A DNA stretch of 64,000 nt from Hyphomicrobiales bacterium (GCA_021775855.1 JAJFGZ010000005.1:1-64000), one strand, 5' to 3'; shown: positions 27,537-36,237, numbered from the stretch's first letter. Made by a program: numbers and translations. The notes: generated from the sequence alone by a model not told the origin.

Positions 27537-29792
27537 TTAACTGGCAAGCACCCGATTGATCGGAAATGTGACCTCGACCAAGGTGCCTTCGCCGACTGCG
27601 CTTTCGATCGAGAACCGCGCCCGGTTGGCTTCAATCATAGCGTGGGTCAACGGCAGCCCGAGGCCCGTGCCCTCGATTTCGCCGCGCACAGTTTCCGCCC
27701 GGCCAAACGGTTTCAGCGCCGTACCCAATTCTTCATCCGACATGCCACGCCCTGTATCGCGGACCCGCAATTGCTGTTCGCCGTTATCCGTCATGCGGGT
27801 ACTGACAATAACCTGGCCGCCGGGACCGGTATATTTGACCGCGTTGGACAATAGGTTGAGGGCGATCTGGCGCAGACTTTGCTGGTCGGCAACGATTTCA
27901 GGCATATCGGTCGCCAGGTTTGAGCGGATGATAATCCTCTCCTTGTTGGCGTCAGGCTGCATCATCTTCACGCACCCGGACGCTAGTTCGTTTAGATCAA
28001 CGCTTGCAAAATTTAGCTCGGCCTGGCCGGCTTCGATCTTCGAGAGGTCCAGCATATCGTTGACCAGACCCAGAAGGTGGGTCCCGCTATCGTGGATGTT
28101 CTGGACATATTCCGTATACTGCTTGTGCTCCAGCGAACCGAACCGCTCTTCGATAATGGCTTCCGAAAATCCCAGAACCGGATTGAGCGCGGTGCGGATT
28201 TCGTGGCTGATACTGGACAGGAATTCAGATTTCTGATCGCTCGCGTCTTCTGCGGCCGTGCGGGCGCGGGCTTCGGCGGCCGTTGCGTCGCGCCAGCGGC
28301 TGATATCGGTAAAGGTGGCGCAACAGGTTGAAGCTGAACCCGATTCAGGCAAGTCGCGTAAAATCATATTCAGGGGCAGATCGGCACCGCCATAAACCCT
28401 GCCGAGTACTTCCAGCCCGGAGGACTGCGCATGATCCTGGTTGTCGCGGAGCCGGTTGAGAAATTCACCAGGGCTCTCGCCCGTGGCGGATTCCAGTACA
28501 TTTGTGAGCGAAAGCCCGTCCTGACCGTCATTTTCAAGGTTGAACAGCGCGATCGCTGCAGCATTGGCGTGCAGAATGTTGCCGGTGTCGTCGAGAATAA
28601 TTGCAGCTTCAAACGCCTCGTCAAATGCTATTGCAAGATCGACGCCGTCAGGGGCAACAGATGGAGATGCAACTTCCACCTGCTTCCGGTTGGTCAACGT
28701 CATCACGACAGCGCCTGTTCCCTGCCAGTTGATGACATCCAGCCGCGCCAGCACCGGCACGTTCGCGCCGCTCCCGGTTGTGATCGTCATGATCTGGCTG
28801 TCCCCGGAAAATTTATCGGGGGTCTGAGCTACAGGCAACAAGGCCGCGATCCCACCTGCTGCAATAGCCATTTCCATGCTGTCGTAGCCGAACAATTCGA
28901 GATAAGCGTCGGAGGCAAAATACGCTTCGCCTTCATAGTCCTCGCCCGCGGCGCGGTAGACGAAACAGGCAACGGACAACTTGTTGACCAATGCCCAGGT
29001 TTCAGACCATTTTGTATCGATGGGTGTCGCAACCGTATTTTCAGCGGCGACCCCGCCGGTATCACTGTCATCATGAGGTTCCGCTTCGGCGGGTTCCTGT
29101 CCCTCGGTCAGATCGAGCGCATCGGCGATTGCCTGAAAGGCTTCCTTCTCGTCACCGGTCAGTTGTGATGCGTCAGATCCTGTTGCCGTACCGGAATTCC
29201 GGAAGGGTACAATGTTTGCTCCCACAAGCGCATCGAGGGCGCCAACCGCGCTTTCCACGACGTCATTGAGGATGGTTTGGTTGTCGTCCGGACGGTCGAT
29301 ATCATCAACGTCCATGTCGTCACCGGCCGGCCCCTCGTCACCTTGCGCGATCTCATCCAGATGTTCGTGTATTTCATCTAGAGGCACAGCCAGGGTGTCG
29401 CCATCATCATCCGTCGTGTCGACCACCGGAAGATTGGGGATTGGGCTCATCGACATGGCGAGCAGGTATTTCGTGCCGTCTAAATTCAGCGCGTTGATCT
29501 TGCAGGTCAACAGAACGTCGCGGCCGTGGCGAAAGAAACGCAACCGGTCGACGCGGGCACGGCCCGTTTCCAGTTCCTCGCCGAGGCGGTCAAGGTGACG
29601 AAAACCGTGCGCCCGGCCCGGGGCACCACGGGTTGAAAGTTCGGATAAAGACGCAAAACCCCAAAACGCCAACCCGGTACGGTTGGCCCAGACAATCCGG
29701 TGGCCACTGGGTGACCAGAGCCATGCCGGTCTGATATCGCCGGCGAGCGCCGTTAGTTCGGGCGATTGAGCGAAATTCAAGGTGTCAGTCAT
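27537..29792 (-). CDS. PAS-domain sensor histidine kinase
   Basis: This 751-aa protein has an N-terminal PAS-like segment (PAWLWSPSGHRIVWAN), an acidic low-complexity linker, two further PAS-like stretches (around residues 270-380 and 400-480), then HisKA with phospho-acceptor H530 in SSISHEIRTALNPVLG, and HATPase_c with N box LLSNAVKYT, G1 DTGRGMSDEE and G2 GTGLGLPL. The arrangement resembles the PleC/DivJ-type kinases of Alphaproteobacteria in having no obvious membrane segments, so it is probably cytoplasmic. No response regulator is adjacent. ATG 29792 is preferred over TTG 29816. Confidence 0.88.
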   Translation of the reverse strand: MTDTLNFAQSPELTALAGDIRPAWLWSPSGHRIVWANRTGLAFWGFASLSELSTRGAPGRAHGFRHLDRLGEELETGRARVDRLRFFRHGRDVLLTCKINALNLDGTKYLLAMSMSPIPNLPVVDTTDDDGDTLAVPLDEIHEHLDEIAQGDEGPAGDDMDVDDIDRPDDNQTILNDVVESAVGALDALVGANIVPFRNSGTATGSDASQLTGDEKEAFQAIADALDLTEGQEPAEAEPHDDSDTGGVAAENTVATPIDTKWSETWALVNKLSVACFVYRAAGEDYEGEAYFASDAYLELFGYDSMEMAIAAGGIAALLPVAQTPDKFSGDSQIMTITTGSGANVPVLARLDVINWQGTGAVVMTLTNRKQVEVASPSVAPDGVDLAIAFDEAFEAAIILDDTGNILHANAAAIALFNLENDGQDGLSLTNVLESATGESPGEFLNRLRDNQDHAQSSGLEVLGRVYGGADLPLNMILRDLPESGSASTCCATFTDISRWRDATAAEARARTAAEDASDQKSEFLSSISHEIRTALNPVLGFSEAIIEERFGSLEHKQYTEYVQNIHDSGTHLLGLVNDMLDLSKIEAGQAELNFASVDLNELASGCVKMMQPDANKERIIIRSNLATDMPEIVADQQSLRQIALNLLSNAVKYTGPGGQVIVSTRMTDNGEQQLRVRDTGRGMSDEELGTALKPFGRAETVRGEIEGTGLGLPLTHAMIEANRARFSIESAVGEGTLVEVTFPINRVLAS

Positions 29793-30135
29793 CTGGAATA
29801 TTGTCCCGAATACCAAAATTGCGGGGTTTTATCCCCTCTAAGTGTCGGCACGGGCCTCGTATTGCCGCCGGATCGTGGTTCCGCCAAACGTTGCGATCCG
29901 GATCATTCCGTTATAAACCAGCGCCGCCAAAGACAATAGCCCCGGCGACCGGATTTGGCCGCGGAAATTAATAATTGGTTAACCTAGGCGGCGTCCGTAT
30001 ATCCCTATTTCCCGGGAGTTTTTCAACAAATTGCCCCTGAAAAAATTTGCCTTATTGTCATGTAATCGCATTCAAGACTGCTTGCAATGGCAAGGGCAAG
30101 GGCCTAGGTTGCCCCCGCTATTGGAAAGGCCCCGT
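29793..30135. other. Intergenic region upstream of tRNA-His
   Basis: The 343-bp region has no supportable protein gene. It contains the upstream sequence of the histidine kinase at its left end and the tRNA-His promoter at its right end (30082-30110). The rest shows nothing recognisable. Confidence 0.5.
30082..30110 (+). promoter_or_regulatory. Probable tRNA-His promoter
   Basis: TTGCAA (30082-30087) and TAGGTT (30105-30110) are separated by 17 nt and lie 25 bp before the tRNA 5' end. Confidence 0.45.
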
Positions 30136-30212
30136 GCAGCTGTAGCTCAGTCGGTTAGAGCGCCTGATTGTGGATCAGGAGGTCCCCCGTTCAATTCGGG
30201 GCAGCTGTACCA
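30136..30212 (+). tRNA. tRNA-His (anticodon GTG)
   Basis: The 77-nt sequence folds as a full cloverleaf. The acceptor is GCAGCTG with CAGCTGT, the anticodon stem CCTGA/TCAGG flanks loop TTGTGGA with anticodon GTG at 30170-30172, the T arm is CCCCG-TTCAATT-CGGGG, and CCA is encoded at 30210-30212. The discriminator is A73 and the base before G1 is T, so the usual G-1 of bacterial tRNA-His is not encoded. Lack of G-1 together with A73 is the known alphaproteobacterial variant, recognised by a matching HisRS. Confidence 0.95.
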
Positions 30213-30253
30213 TTCCACCCAAACACTTCCAGATTTCTGTTCGCACCCGCCTT

Positions 30254-31165
30254 CTATTCGAGCTTGAACCTGATCGCCATGTTGATGGTGATCTGGCTTA
30301 ATTCCATGCTGGCGGGCATGGTCGGCAGCGGCTGAACCCTATCGATCATGTTGCGTACTTCCTCGTCGAGGATGTCGAAGCCCGAGCCGCTAGTGATTCG
30401 GAATGCGGTGACGCGGCCGGCCCTGTTGATCGTCAGCCCGATCTGCACCACGCCTTCGATGCTGTCGCGCCGGGCCGATTGGGGATAGCGTCTTGAGCGC
30501 ACCAGCTGACTGTGCAATCTGGTCAGATAGTCGGCCCGTTCTGCGTCGCTGCTGGCATCGGTCCGGGCCTGCTGGTTTTCGAAATTTCGCTGCGCAGCGA
30601 GTGCGGTGCGTTCCGTCCTGACTTCCGGTAGCGGGGCCGCCGCCAACCCGGTATCCACCGGCGGGTCGTCGTGTTCGGGAGCGCCTTCAAGATCTTGCGT
30701 CGGGTCGGGCACAGGTTGATCCGGTTCGGTTTCAGCGGTCACATTTGCCGGCTCGGGAACCGGTTCGGTCAGATCCGCCTCTGGTATTTCCGATACCGCA
30801 TCCACGGGAATCTCAACCGAGGTCGCTTCCGGTGGGGCGTTTTCAGCCTCCAGCCCGGCAGGGCCCGTCGACGGTATATCTGGAGTCGGGCCGTCCGGTT
30901 GTTCCGGCTCAATTGCAGCTGTTTCCGGATTTAGTGGTTCCGGAGGCGCAGCTTCGGGGGAGAGCACCTCCTCCACATTTTGCTCGGCCGTGTCTTCGTC
31001 TCCAGCCCCAGTTTTGGGCGGTGTGCCGAGCGCAACCAGAATGCCTTCGTCACCGTCGGGCGCGGCGCCGCTGGCGTCGGGCACTTCGAATTGCAGGAAA
31101 ATGGCAGCATGGAGCGCGAGGGCCCCCAGAAACGCCCCCGCCAACCAGACCGGCCGGAGCGTCAT
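30254..31165 (-). CDS. tonB: TonB-family energy transducer
   Basis: This 303-aa protein has an N-terminal TM (residues about 5-25), a long Pro/Glu-rich periplasm-spanning linker (about 30-190), and a C-terminal TonB domain (SRRYPQSARRDSIEGVVQIG and later DILDEEVRNMIDRVQPLP). It transmits the proton-motive force to outer-membrane receptors. It is the last gene of exbB-exbD-exbD-tonB, overlapping the second exbD by 4 nt. Confidence 0.9.
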   Translation of the reverse strand: MTLRPVWLAGAFLGALALHAAIFLQFEVPDASGAAPDGDEGILVALGTPPKTGAGDEDTAEQNVEEVLSPEAAPPEPLNPETAAIEPEQPDGPTPDIPSTGPAGLEAENAPPEATSVEIPVDAVSEIPEADLTEPVPEPANVTAETEPDQPVPDPTQDLEGAPEHDDPPVDTGLAAAPLPEVRTERTALAAQRNFENQQARTDASSDAERADYLTRLHSQLVRSRRYPQSARRDSIEGVVQIGLTINRAGRVTAFRITSGSGFDILDEEVRNMIDRVQPLPTMPASMELSQITINMAIRFKLE

Positions 31166-31566
31166 TGCCCGGTCTCCAGGGTCAGCAATACGAGTTCCTC
31201 GACACCCGCCAGGCGGAGCTGTTCGAGGACCCGGATGACCTGGGCCGTCGGCGCGCCGCCGTCCACCTTGAACCGGATCCGGGTTTCCGGATTGCCGGAC
31301 AATTGGCCAGCAATAGCCGCGCGCAATTGCCCGATATCAAACATTTCTTCGCGCAGATAAAGGCTTCCCTCGCCATCCATCACGATTTCAGCAAGGCCGT
31401 TATCCTCGCGCTCGCCGCTTGTGGAAACAGGCGGGGCGACACTAACAAAATCCGTCGGTTCGACCGAGCCTGCCAGCATGAAAAACAGCAACAGCAGGAA
31501 CACAATGTTGATCATCGGCAGATTAAATTCGGGGTAGGCCCGCTGGGTCCGCCGGGGCAGTTTCAC
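31162..31566 (-). CDS. ExbD-type biopolymer transport protein (second copy)
   Basis: This 134-aa protein has one N-terminal TM (NLPMINIVFLLLLFFMLAGS), a small periplasmic domain, and the ExbD/TolR TM aspartate position occupied by Asn (NIVFLLLLFF), unlike the first copy, which keeps Asp. The start is GTG at 31566, overlapping the upstream exbD stop as GTGA. Together with ExbB it forms the proton-driven motor. Confidence 0.88.
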   Translation of the reverse strand: MKLPRRTQRAYPEFNLPMINIVFLLLLFFMLAGSVEPTDFVSVAPPVSTSGEREDNGLAEIVMDGEGSLYLREEMFDIGQLRAAIAGQLSGNPETRIRFKVDGGAPTAQVIRVLEQLRLAGVEELVLLTLETGQ

Positions 31567-31982
31567 TCTGAGTCCTCCCCATCCACCTGCTCGACCAGCG
31601 TGGCATCGGCACCACCCAAATCGTCGATCATATCCAGCAGATCGATACTGTCCTGGAGCGTTACACCAGGGGCAACCCGTACGATGATCGGGCGATCCGG
31701 ATTGGCTCGGAGAACCACACCAAGGGGCAGCGCAAGATCCCTGCCGTCGAATTCATTTCCCCCAAACAATACGCCACGACCATTGGTCAGGGTTAGAGTA
31801 ACGGGGTTTTGACCTTCTTCGCCAACGGTGCCGGGAGGCGGCAGGCTCATTCGGAGCCCGCTCCAGTCGTTGAAACTTGACGCCAACATGAAAAAGATCA
31901 GCAGAATGAATACCACGTCCACAAGCGGGGTCAGGCTGACCAGCGCCCGTCGTGGAGGTTTGGACGTAGCGAATTGAATCAC
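31563..31982 (-). CDS. exbD: ExbD-type biopolymer transport protein (first copy)
   Basis: This 139-aa protein has the ExbD topology: TM segment LTPLVDVVFILLIFFMLASS with the functional aspartate (LVDVVF), then a periplasmic domain. The GTG start at 31982 overlaps the exbB stop (GTGA), giving translational coupling. Two unequal ExbD copies suggest a heteromeric motor. Confidence 0.9.
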   Translation of the reverse strand: MIQFATSKPPRRALVSLTPLVDVVFILLIFFMLASSFNDWSGLRMSLPPPGTVGEEGQNPVTLTLTNGRGVLFGGNEFDGRDLALPLGVVLRANPDRPIIVRVAPGVTLQDSIDLLDMIDDLGGADATLVEQVDGEDSE

Positions 31983-32704
31983 AGTTGAGCCATAGTGGAT
32001 CTGGCTTCCGCCACTCTGGTCTCAGCGGTTCTGGCCGAGCTTGCTCCCGACAGGATGAGGGTGACCGACTGTTCCATGCGGGACACGGTTTTTTCGACGG
32101 CGCCTTCGAACAAACTATGAAAAGTGGCGGCTGGAATGGCCACCACAAGACCGGCCGCAGTCGTCAACAATGCGACCCAGATACCTCCGGATAGGATCGA
32201 CGGATCGACCCGGCTGCCGGCCTCCTCAAGGGCACGGAAGGCTTCAATCATGCCAAGCACCGTGCCCAACAAGCCCAATAGAGGTGCGGTTATGGCTACC
32301 AGCTCAATCGCGCGCAGAAACTGGCGGAGCCCGGCAATTTCCCGGACCGCTTCGATTTCAAGAATTTCCTCGATTGCCGAACGCTGGATGCCTTTGCTCC
32401 GGGCCGTCATGGCACCAGCCATCAGCCGGGATACAGGTGCCGAATTATTCATGACCAAGCCTCTTGCCTGATCTCTTTCGCCTTCTTGCCAAAGCGCGAG
32501 AGCGCGCGATTCACGCGAGGCCTGCACCTTGAGTACCGAGAATTGAAGTATTTTGTAGAGGATTAAAGTCAGGACCAGCACCGACATACCGGCCAGGATA
32601 TAGAGGACCATTCCGCCTTGCCCTGCGAACAGATTGGCGGCGTCGGTTGCCCGATCCATAACACTGCCGCCCTGCGCCGCGGTTTCGGTCGTGGTATTTT
32701 CCAT
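31979..32704 (-). CDS. exbB: ExbB/TolQ-type proton channel
   Basis: This 241-aa protein has three TMs (about residues 30-55, 140-165 and 180-205) and the family segment IELVAITAPLLGLLGTVLGMIEAF. It forms the proton-conducting core of the Ton motor and opens the exbB-exbD-exbD-tonB operon. ATG 32704 is the only sensible start. Confidence 0.92.
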   Translation of the reverse strand: MENTTTETAAQGGSVMDRATDAANLFAGQGGMVLYILAGMSVLVLTLILYKILQFSVLKVQASRESRALALWQEGERDQARGLVMNNSAPVSRLMAGAMTARSKGIQRSAIEEILEIEAVREIAGLRQFLRAIELVAITAPLLGLLGTVLGMIEAFRALEEAGSRVDPSILSGGIWVALLTTAAGLVVAIPAATFHSLFEGAVEKTVSRMEQSVTLILSGASSARTAETRVAEARSTMAQL

Positions 32705-32879
32705 GCTGGTATTTTCTCCGTTCCCGTCAGACGGGCTACGACTAATTGTAATTGGACGAAATCAGGATACGTTCATAGCGAACCGTTCGAGATAAAAAAA
32801 TCGATTTATATCCACCTTGCCATAGTGTTTTGGCCTCGATTCCAACCCCAAATGGGTGCTGGTTAAGGCCCTATCAACC

Positions 32880-33635
32880 ATGTTGGTGCAAATTGTGGCT
32901 ATGGTTTCAGGTATCGGTCCTGTCCCGGTGTTTGCCCGATCAGGCCTTGCAGCCGCGACAGGTGTGGCCGGGTCCGGTCAGGCAATTCAGTCGCGTATCC
33001 CTGACGGCGGTGCTGCTGCACGCGCCACGGAGTCGCGTGCGCCCGCTTCTACGCGTCCGATTGAACCTGTCGAGAATACTTCAAAATCCGCAAAGACGAA
33101 TGATCAGGACCTTTCCAAGGAAGAAGAAAGCACAGTCCGGGAGTTGAAACGGCGCGATACAGAGGTACGCGCCCACGAACACGCCCACGCCACCGCGGGG
33201 GGTGACCTGACGGGGTCGCCGAGTTACGAATTTACCCAGGGGCCTGACGGCAAACGCTATGCGACGGGCGGCGAAGTGCAAATCGATTCGAGTCCGGTGC
33301 GTGGGGACCCTGCTGCAACAATCCGCAAAATGGACATCGTTATCCGCGCCGCTTTGGCGCCCGCCAATCCGTCTTCGCAGGATCAGCAGGTCGCCCGCCA
33401 GGCCCAGCAAGCGCGTACCCAGGCACAAGCAGAGCTCGCAGGCCAGCGGCTCGCGGAAAACCCGGACGGCGGTGAGGAGGCGTTATCAGGCTCAGAATCC
33501 GCGACAAATGAACAGCCCTCCTCCGCCAGGCAATTGCAGGCCCGATCCGTCTATGGACAATCGGAAACCGGCGGCGAAGAAGATATCGCAACCCAGATAT
33601 TCGCTGCCGCGAACGCGCTTTCTGTATTCGCCTAG
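32880..33635 (+). CDS. SprA/CJM1_0395-type putative metalloprotease
   Basis: This 251-aa protein has a hydrophobic N-terminal stretch, a low-complexity Ala/Ser/Pro segment to about residue 75, then the conserved core RRDTEVRAHEHAHATAGG, where H99-E100-x-x-H103 forms a HExxH zinc motif. The next conserved part is GPDGKRYATGGEVQID. A long Ala/Gln-rich helix and a variable tail follow. The family is annotated as a putative metalloprotease; activity has not been shown to my knowledge. The start is uncertain (ATG 32880 or GTG 32856). It converges with the JmjC gene. Confidence 0.8.
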   Translation: MLVQIVAMVSGIGPVPVFARSGLAAATGVAGSGQAIQSRIPDGGAAARATESRAPASTRPIEPVENTSKSAKTNDQDLSKEEESTVRELKRRDTEVRAHEHAHATAGGDLTGSPSYEFTQGPDGKRYATGGEVQIDSSPVRGDPAATIRKMDIVIRAALAPANPSSQDQQVARQAQQARTQAQAELAGQRLAENPDGGEEALSGSESATNEQPSSARQLQARSVYGQSETGGEEDIATQIFAAANALSVFA

Positions 33636-34831
33636 GTCTTTTGTCCGTCCACCAGAACCAGACCTTCACGCACCAGCCGCTCGATCAACACCTGGCGGCT
33701 TTCGTCGTCATCCAGATCCGGAATATCGGACAACGCAAAGGCCTTGTCCTGCAGACAGAATGATACAGCGTTCGCGGCACCAGCGGGAAAGCGCACTTCC
33801 TTGCCATAAAACCGCAGAACAAAATTTTCGTCCTCGTCGTATTGCTGGACCGGAATGGAATGATTGCCGCGATAGGATTTCTCGTTGTTCCTCGACAGGA
33901 AGTTTATCGCTGAGAGGAATTGACCGGAAAATTGGCCGTCGAGCCGATCGCTCCACAAGTGTGGAAAATCCCGTAATTCGTTGGCGATGAAATCTTCATC
34001 TATAAATTCAGCGATCATTTTTGCCCATTTTCGCGATTCTTTTTCGCCACCACTGGCGAGGTCCATCATCGGAATGGCTTCGCGCAGCACCTGGTGTTTG
34101 CGGGACGCGGAATCGATTACCTGGGTCAGCAAACGATACCAGGTCGGCGGATGAAAACCGAGGGTGACATGGATCGAAAATTCCGTGTCGCTGGATTCAG
34201 CCCGGTGCAGAAAACCCTTGGGAACGAAGATCATGTCTCCCTTGGTCATCATGTGTTCGGTAAAGGTACGGCCCTCCATGCTGTCGGGACCTTCATAATG
34301 GTCACCTTCGATCGGGAAGGACAGGAGTTCGGAATCGACGAACCATTTCTTGACGCCGTGGGTTTGCAGGATGAATACGTCGTGGCCGTCAAAGTGTAAT
34401 TTAAAAGCGCGCGCTGCCGGCGGGGTGATATAAATATTACACTGGAAGCGGTACATCGTCTCGGCCTGGAGGGCGATACACATGTCTTTCAGAGGCGGGT
34501 GGCGGACCTGCAGCGCGTCAAGCACAATCGAATGACCACCATGGAGCTTGTCGTAGACCTGTTCCATGTAGGAATGTTTGGCGCCCCCGCTAAATCCCGA
34601 ACGGCGCCCTTCTTCGTCGGTGGCGCTGACCGTGGAAATATGATCCAGGTCGGTTTCAATGAGAAATTCCAGATCGTCCAGTTCCAGCAAACCGTCATAA
34701 TAGCTGGGGTCCTTGCGATCAAAAAACATAGGCTTCTTTTCGAAATAATCGCGAAAGAATTCGTCGCGGGTCATCCCGTGCAATAGGTCTGAAATCTGGC
34801 GGATCGGCTTATTGACAACTGATTTGAGCAT
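33632..34831 (-). CDS. JmjC/cupin-type 2-oxoglutarate oxygenase (RoxA/NO66-like)
   Basis: This 399-aa protein has a JmjC double-stranded beta-helix core. LHFDGHDVFILQTHGVKKW supplies the HxD iron ligands (H146 and D148), and VPKGFLHRAESS supplies the distal ligand H209; the lysine after the motif fits 2-oxoglutarate binding. A winged-helix-like C-terminal region follows, as in ribosomal oxygenases that hydroxylate arginine or histidine in ribosomal proteins. ATG 34831 follows AAAGGTG by 7 nt. A TTGTCA-N17-TAAGGT promoter lies at 34999-35027. Its upstream neighbours are the Asp-rich Tat-signal genes. Confidence 0.85.
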   Translation of the reverse strand: MLKSVVNKPIRQISDLLHGMTRDEFFRDYFEKKPMFFDRKDPSYYDGLLELDDLEFLIETDLDHISTVSATDEEGRRSGFSGGAKHSYMEQVYDKLHGGHSIVLDALQVRHPPLKDMCIALQAETMYRFQCNIYITPPAARAFKLHFDGHDVFILQTHGVKKWFVDSELLSFPIEGDHYEGPDSMEGRTFTEHMMTKGDMIFVPKGFLHRAESSDTEFSIHVTLGFHPPTWYRLLTQVIDSASRKHQVLREAIPMMDLASGGEKESRKWAKMIAEFIDEDFIANELRDFPHLWSDRLDGQFSGQFLSAINFLSRNNEKSYRGNHSIPVQQYDEDENFVLRFYGKEVRFPAGAANAVSFCLQDKAFALSDIPDLDDDESRQVLIERLVREGLVLVDGQKT

Positions 34832-34998
34832 ATTTTTCACCTTTGGTTTGCTGTGCGCACTTGGCAGTACCCTCGCAACCATTCACTGGACTTTACCCCA
34901 AGACCCGCCCGGCAAGTCTTTCTGAATGGCCCACCTCGTTTCTGGTCCTTTGTTCAACCAGATGGCTGCCCGCAAACGTCGTATACCCGCACCAAAAT

Positions 34999-35027
34999 AC
35001 CTTAAAGAGCGGGGAAAGGGATGACAA
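34999..35027 (-). promoter_or_regulatory. Probable promoter of the JmjC oxygenase gene
   Basis: On the minus strand TTGTCA (35027-35022) and TAAGGT (35004-34999) are separated by 17 nt. The implied leader is about 160 nt. Confidence 0.45.
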
Positions 35028-35080
35028 TACGGCAAGGAAGAAATTCGCTCCAGGGATCGATAGACCGTATGCGCCGTATT

Positions 35081-35117
35081 AAAAATCAGACCAGCGAAGC
35101 CGCGCCCCGCTGGTCTG
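35081..35117 (-). terminator. Terminator after Asp-rich gene A
   Basis: A perfect 10-bp stem (CAGACCAGCG with CGCTGGTCTG) with an 11-nt loop is followed on the minus strand by ATTTTT. It separates gene A from the JmjC gene. Confidence 0.88.
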
Positions 35118-35181
35118 TGTTTCCGCTGTAATCGTGTCGGTCCAGATGCATCGCTGCACCTGCCCGCAATCACGAATGAAT

Positions 35182-35556
35182 CTAGTCCGAGTCGGCCCCG
35201 TTATACGGATCCGAATCCGCAGGGTCCGAATAACGCCGCTGACGACGACGGCGCCTGCGCGGGGTCCCGTCCCTAATATCTGTGTCATCATAGGGATCGT
35301 TGTCATAGGGATCGTTGGAGTCGGTATCTTTAGCTCCCTGCGGCGTATTTCTCCCGGTACGACCATCCCTGATGTCGGAATCATCGTAAGGGTCGTTGTC
35401 GTACGGGTCGCCCGGATCGCCGTCTTTGGCGGCTGCCGTCTTCGGCATGAGGCTTGTTCCGGCGATGGAAACAAATGCGCCCACGGAACCCAGTTTCAAA
35501 AGGCGTCTTCGATCCAAGTCGCGGACTGTTTCAATATCTTCTTTTTTGAGTTTCAT
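35182..35556 (-). CDS. Asp-rich Tat-signal small protein, paralogue A
   Basis: This 124-aa protein belongs to a five-member local family. Residues 1-43 form a twin-arginine-type signal (R16-R17-R18-L-L-K, hydrophobic stretch, AAA cleavage site). The mature part is two near-identical acidic blocks (residues 50-65 and 82-97, DPYDNDPYDD-S/T-DIRDG) spaced 32 residues apart, then an Arg run (100-108) and an acidic tail SDPADSDPYNGADSD. The Asp spacing is loosely like calcium-binding loops, but no family is recognised. ATG 35556 follows GAGGAAACCGG; upstream codons to 35571 are not conserved in the paralogues. Confidence 0.82.
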   Translation of the reverse strand: MKLKKEDIETVRDLDRRRLLKLGSVGAFVSIAGTSLMPKTAAAKDGDPGDPYDNDPYDDSDIRDGRTGRNTPQGAKDTDSNDPYDNDPYDDTDIRDGTPRRRRRRQRRYSDPADSDPYNGADSD

Positions 35557-35613
35557 CCGGTTTCCTCTCAATATTCCTCGACCACCTGCAGGATCCTCGC
35601 ATTCAGTGGAATC

Positions 35614-35642
35614 ATTCTAATGTCAGAAACAGGAATTGACAA
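35614..35642 (-). promoter_or_regulatory. Promoter of Asp-rich gene A
   Basis: TTGTCA (35642-35637) and TAGAAT (35619-35614) with a 17-nt spacer, about 60 nt upstream of the start. Confidence 0.6.
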
Positions 35643-35671
35643 GGTCGCCGGCGTTGCGCCGGCGCTGAACA

Positions 35672-35709
35672 CAAAAAGCCAGACCCCATGATCGCAGGGT
35701 CTGGCTTTC
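35672..35709 (-). terminator. Terminator after Asp-rich gene B
   Basis: A 9-bp perfect stem (GCCAGACCC with GGGTCTGGC), extended by A-T pairs, is followed by TTTTTG on the minus strand. It lies between genes B and A. Confidence 0.85.
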
Positions 35710-35767
35710 TAAAATTTATTCGGACAGTCGGTCTATCGACAACCAACACCCGATACAGGACTAGATC

Positions 35768-36049
35768 CTAATCGGCGTCGGCTCCGTTATATGGATCGGA
35801 ATCGGCCGGGTCGGAACGGCGCCGGCTTCTGTGGCGGCGGCGCGTGCGGGTGCGGCCGTTTCGGATATCGGAATCATCATAAGGATCGTTGTCATACGAA
35901 TCCGAGGGATCGGAATCATGGGCTCCAGCCTCCTCAGTGGAGAGCACCGTCCCCGTCATTGCAACCAATGCTCCAGCCGACCCGTATTTCAGGAGACGTC
36001 TGCGATCCGGATCGCGAATTGTCTCGATATCGTCTTTTCCCAATTTCAT
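35768..36049 (-). CDS. Asp-rich Tat-signal small protein, paralogue B
   Basis: This 93-aa member has the shared leader (DIETIRDPDRRRLLKYGS), a single acidic block (SDSYDNDPYDDSDIRNG), a strongly basic stretch (RTRTRRRHRSRRR) and the family tail SDPADSDPYNGADAD. It is the most diverged of the four block-containing copies. ATG 36049 follows GGAGGG; the open frame extends to 36103 without conservation. Predicted periplasmic; function unknown. Confidence 0.8.
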   Translation of the reverse strand: MKLGKDDIETIRDPDRRRLLKYGSAGALVAMTGTVLSTEEAGAHDSDPSDSYDNDPYDDSDIRNGRTRTRRRHRSRRRSDPADSDPYNGADAD

Positions 36050-36108
36050 TAGATTGCCCTCCAAAAGACCTGTGCTGCAAGCCTGCATATTCTTCCGCAA
36101 CATGGATC

Positions 36109-36137
36109 AGACTAGAGCAACACATGCCAAAAGACAA
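36109..36137 (-). promoter_or_regulatory. Promoter of Asp-rich gene B
   Basis: TTGTCT (36137-36132) and TAGTCT (36114-36109) with a 17-nt spacer. Confidence 0.45.
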
Positions 36138-36237
36138 TATTTCTCCATCAACTGAGTTTATCGGCCACCCAGGCGGGTTTGCCATAATCATGAAAAAACC
36201 CGACTTACGGAGAATTATCCACTAGCCGGGTATTGGT

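Larger units (their letters stand above)
34832..35181. other. Region between the JmjC gene and the Asp-rich gene A
   Basis: The 350-bp region holds no supportable gene. It contains a promoter-like sequence for the JmjC gene (34999-35027) and the terminator of gene A (35081-35117). Confidence 0.55.

Noticed and set aside
34843-35082. Plus-strand 79-codon frame between the JmjC gene and gene A
   Set aside because: No ribosome-binding site, no recognisable composition, and it covers the promoter and terminator elements read on the other strand.
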